A stretch of DNA of 7,286 nt from the NCBI GenBank assembly GCA_947058225.1, contig CAMSGF010000031.1, positions 1-7,286 on the forward strand, given 5' to 3'. The notes beneath the pieces were generated by a model. It was not told the DNA's origin, ran no database searches, and saw only the letters and a list, made by a program, of their open reading frames with translations. Positions 5,969 through 7,286 of the stretch are shown piece by piece (the stretch's first letter is position 1; each line of letters begins with the position of its first letter). The DNA comes from an uncultured Eubacteriaceae bacterium. Its GTDB lineage: Bacteria; Bacillota; Clostridia; Eubacteriales; Anaerofustaceae. The position numbers and the translations under genes were made by a program.

Positions 5969-7286
5969 TTAGCTAATACTCCTATACTGAAGTGCCTCCG
6001 TTAAGTGTCTGCTCTTTATATTCTCCTCCCCTTCCAAATCGGCGATTGTTCTCGACAGCTTTAATATCCTGTGGTATCCCCTTGCGGAAAGCTTTAATTT
6101 ATCAAAGGAAAGTTTTAATATCTTTTCACTTTCTTCATCAAGTTTACAATACTTTTCAATTAAATTTGGTGTGAGCATTGAATTGAAGAGTATATTGGTA
6201 TTTTTATATCTTTCAAGCTGAATTTTTCTCGCCTTATTTACATTTTTTCTTATCTCTTCGCTTGAAATAGGTTTTTCATCGTTTATACGAAGTTTTTCAT
6301 AGTCCTGTCTTGGAACGTTGATTTTTATATCTATTCTGTCGAGAAGCGGACCTGAAATTCTGTTTTGATATTTTATAACCTGAACTTTTGAGCAGGTACA
6401 GTCTATTTTGTTATCGCCGTAGTATCCGCAGGGGCATGGGTTCATACTCGCAAGGAGCATAAAATCAGCAGGATAGGTAAGCGATGATTCAAGCCTTGAA
6501 ATATTAACCTTTCCATCTTCCATAGGCTGTCTTAATACTTCAAGCACACTTTTTTGAAATTCGGGGAATTCATCCAAAAACAATACTCCCCTATGTGACA
6601 GTGATACTTCGCCCGGTTTTGGAATTCTCCCTCCACCTATCAATGACGGGCTTGAAATGGTATGATGCGGGGAACGTACGGGTCTGTTTGTTATAAGAGG
6701 TGTGTCATTATCTATAAGACCCGATACGGAGTATACCTTTGTAACCTCAAGACATTCTTCAAGTGTCATCTTAGGAAGAATTGTAGGAAATCTCTTTGCA
6801 AGCATAGTCTTCCCACTTCCCGGAGGCCCTGACATAAGGACGTTATGTGCTCCTGCGGCAGCTATTTCAAGGGCACGTTTTACACTTTCCTGCCCCTTAA
6901 CCTCACTGAAATCAACATCGTATTTTACATTGTCATTAAAAAATGAAGATATATCAGTTTTAAACGCTTTTATTCTTTGACTTCCCGTTATATGTGAGAT
7001 TACCTGACTTAAAGTCTTTGCAGGATATACATTGACTCCGTCAATTATAGATGCTTCGCTTTTATTGTCATAAGGAACTACAATATTTTTTATCCCTCTT
7101 TTTTTACATTCCGTCACAACCGGTAAAATTCCGTTTACCTTTCTTATGCTCCCATCCAAAGAAAGTTCTCCTATAAAAAGATAATCATTTAAGTTTACAT
7201 TTAACATAATCTGATAACTCGTAATTAGTATTCTAACTGCAATTGGAAGGTCATAATGCGTCCCCGTCCTCATCCCGGTTCCCGGC
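5969..7286 (-). CDS. yifB: YifB/ComM Mg-chelatase-like AAA+ ATPase, 5'-truncated by window edge
   Basis: YifB/ComM proteins are hexameric AAA+ ATPases; in naturally transformable bacteria ComM acts as a helicase aiding branch migration of incoming DNA. Numbering from the ATG codon at 7273, the visible part holds the end of the N-terminal Lon-S5-like domain (THYDLPIAV at 5-13, IGELSLDGSIRKVNGILP at 34-51), Walker A GPPGSGKT (149-156), Walker B VLFLDEF (230-236), a zinc-ribbon-like cysteine set (C280, C282, C292, C294), SGPLLDRID (307-315) and the C-terminal SARGYHRILKLSRTIADL (396-413). Family members are about 500-510 residues, so roughly 70 N-terminal residues are missing. The reading frame stays open to the window edge, so the ATG at 7273 is an internal codon rather than the start, unless the gene is disrupted there. 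The residues just before THYDLP do not fit the family. It ends 52 bp before recD2. Confidence 0.93.
   Translation of the reverse strand, partial: PGTGMRTGTHYDLPIAVRILITSYQIMLNVNLNDYLFIGELSLDGSIRKVNGILPVVTECKKRGIKNIVVPYDNKSEASIIDGVNVYPAKTLSQVISHITGSQRIKAFKTDISSFFNDNVKYDVDFSEVKGQESVKRALEIAAAGAHNVLMSGPPGSGKTMLAKRFPTILPKMTLEECLEVTKVYSVSGLIDNDTPLITNRPVRSPHHTISSPSLIGGGRIPKPGEVSLSHRGVLFLDEFPEFQKSVLEVLRQPMEDGKVNISRLESSLTYPADFMLLASMNPCPCGYYGDNKIDCTCSKVQVIKYQNRISGPLLDRIDIKINVPRQDYEKLRINDEKPISSEEIRKNVNKARKIQLERYKNTNILFNSMLTPNLIEKYCKLDEESEKILKLSFDKLKLSARGYHRILKLSRTIADLEGEENIKSRHLTEALQYRSIS
7259..7286. other. GC-rich repetitive tract at the window edge inside yifB
   Basis: These last 28 bases contain 21 G or C, in sharp contrast to the AT-rich remainder. 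Read on the minus strand they include two near-tandem pairs: CCGGGAA/CCGGGAT and GGACG/GGGACG. They encode PGTGMRTGT in the yifB frame, where the family normally has a P-A-D-x-(R/K)-K-x-G pattern. It may be divergent native sequence, the end of an inserted GC-rich element, or a contig-end artefact. Confidence 0.4.

Overview
This is a very AT-rich window with four protein-coding genes, all on the minus strand, so transcription runs from right to left. The base composition, strong purine-rich ribosome binding sites and protein families (RecD2, long-form HPF, a DUF5317-like membrane protein) suggest a low-GC Gram-positive anaerobe, probably Clostridia or a Tissierellia/Peptoniphilaceae-type relative. 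No ribosomal RNA or species-level marker is present, so this is inference only.

In transcription order: (1) positions 7286-5969 hold a 5'-truncated yifB/comM gene, a Mg-chelatase-like AAA ATPase linked to DNA uptake and recombination. (2) After a 52-bp gap, positions 5916-3706 hold recD2, a complete SF1B DNA helicase with an N-terminal OB-like/helix-hairpin-helix module. (3) After a 158-bp regulatory-looking gap, positions 3547-3029 hold a complete long-form hibernation promoting factor (hpf). (4) After a further 178-bp gap, positions 2850-238 hold an 870-residue protein with a DUF5317-like membrane module of about 180 residues and a predicted cytoplasmic tail of about 690 residues that is extremely acidic. 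A strong intrinsic terminator follows it (188-216). The last 140 bases at the left edge hold nothing recognisable beyond one extra hairpin.

yifB and recD2 form a plausible DNA-processing pair and may be co-transcribed. hpf looks separately transcribed, from a promoter region carrying a 12-bp palindrome and a 10-bp leader hairpin. The membrane gene lies downstream of hpf across a long imperfect inverted repeat that could partly terminate hpf transcription.

The most unusual element is the acidic-tailed membrane protein. Its membrane part resembles a small, uncharacterised family, but the tail makes it several times longer than usual. Within the tail are short heptad-patterned helices, non-acidic islands, a duplicated SAVSE motif and a distinctive C-terminal patch. 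A second oddity is at the right edge, where a GC-rich, internally repetitive tract replaces the conserved sequence expected in YifB. That could mean a disrupted gene or a contig boundary. I see no CRISPR array, tRNA, complete mobile element or obvious defence system.
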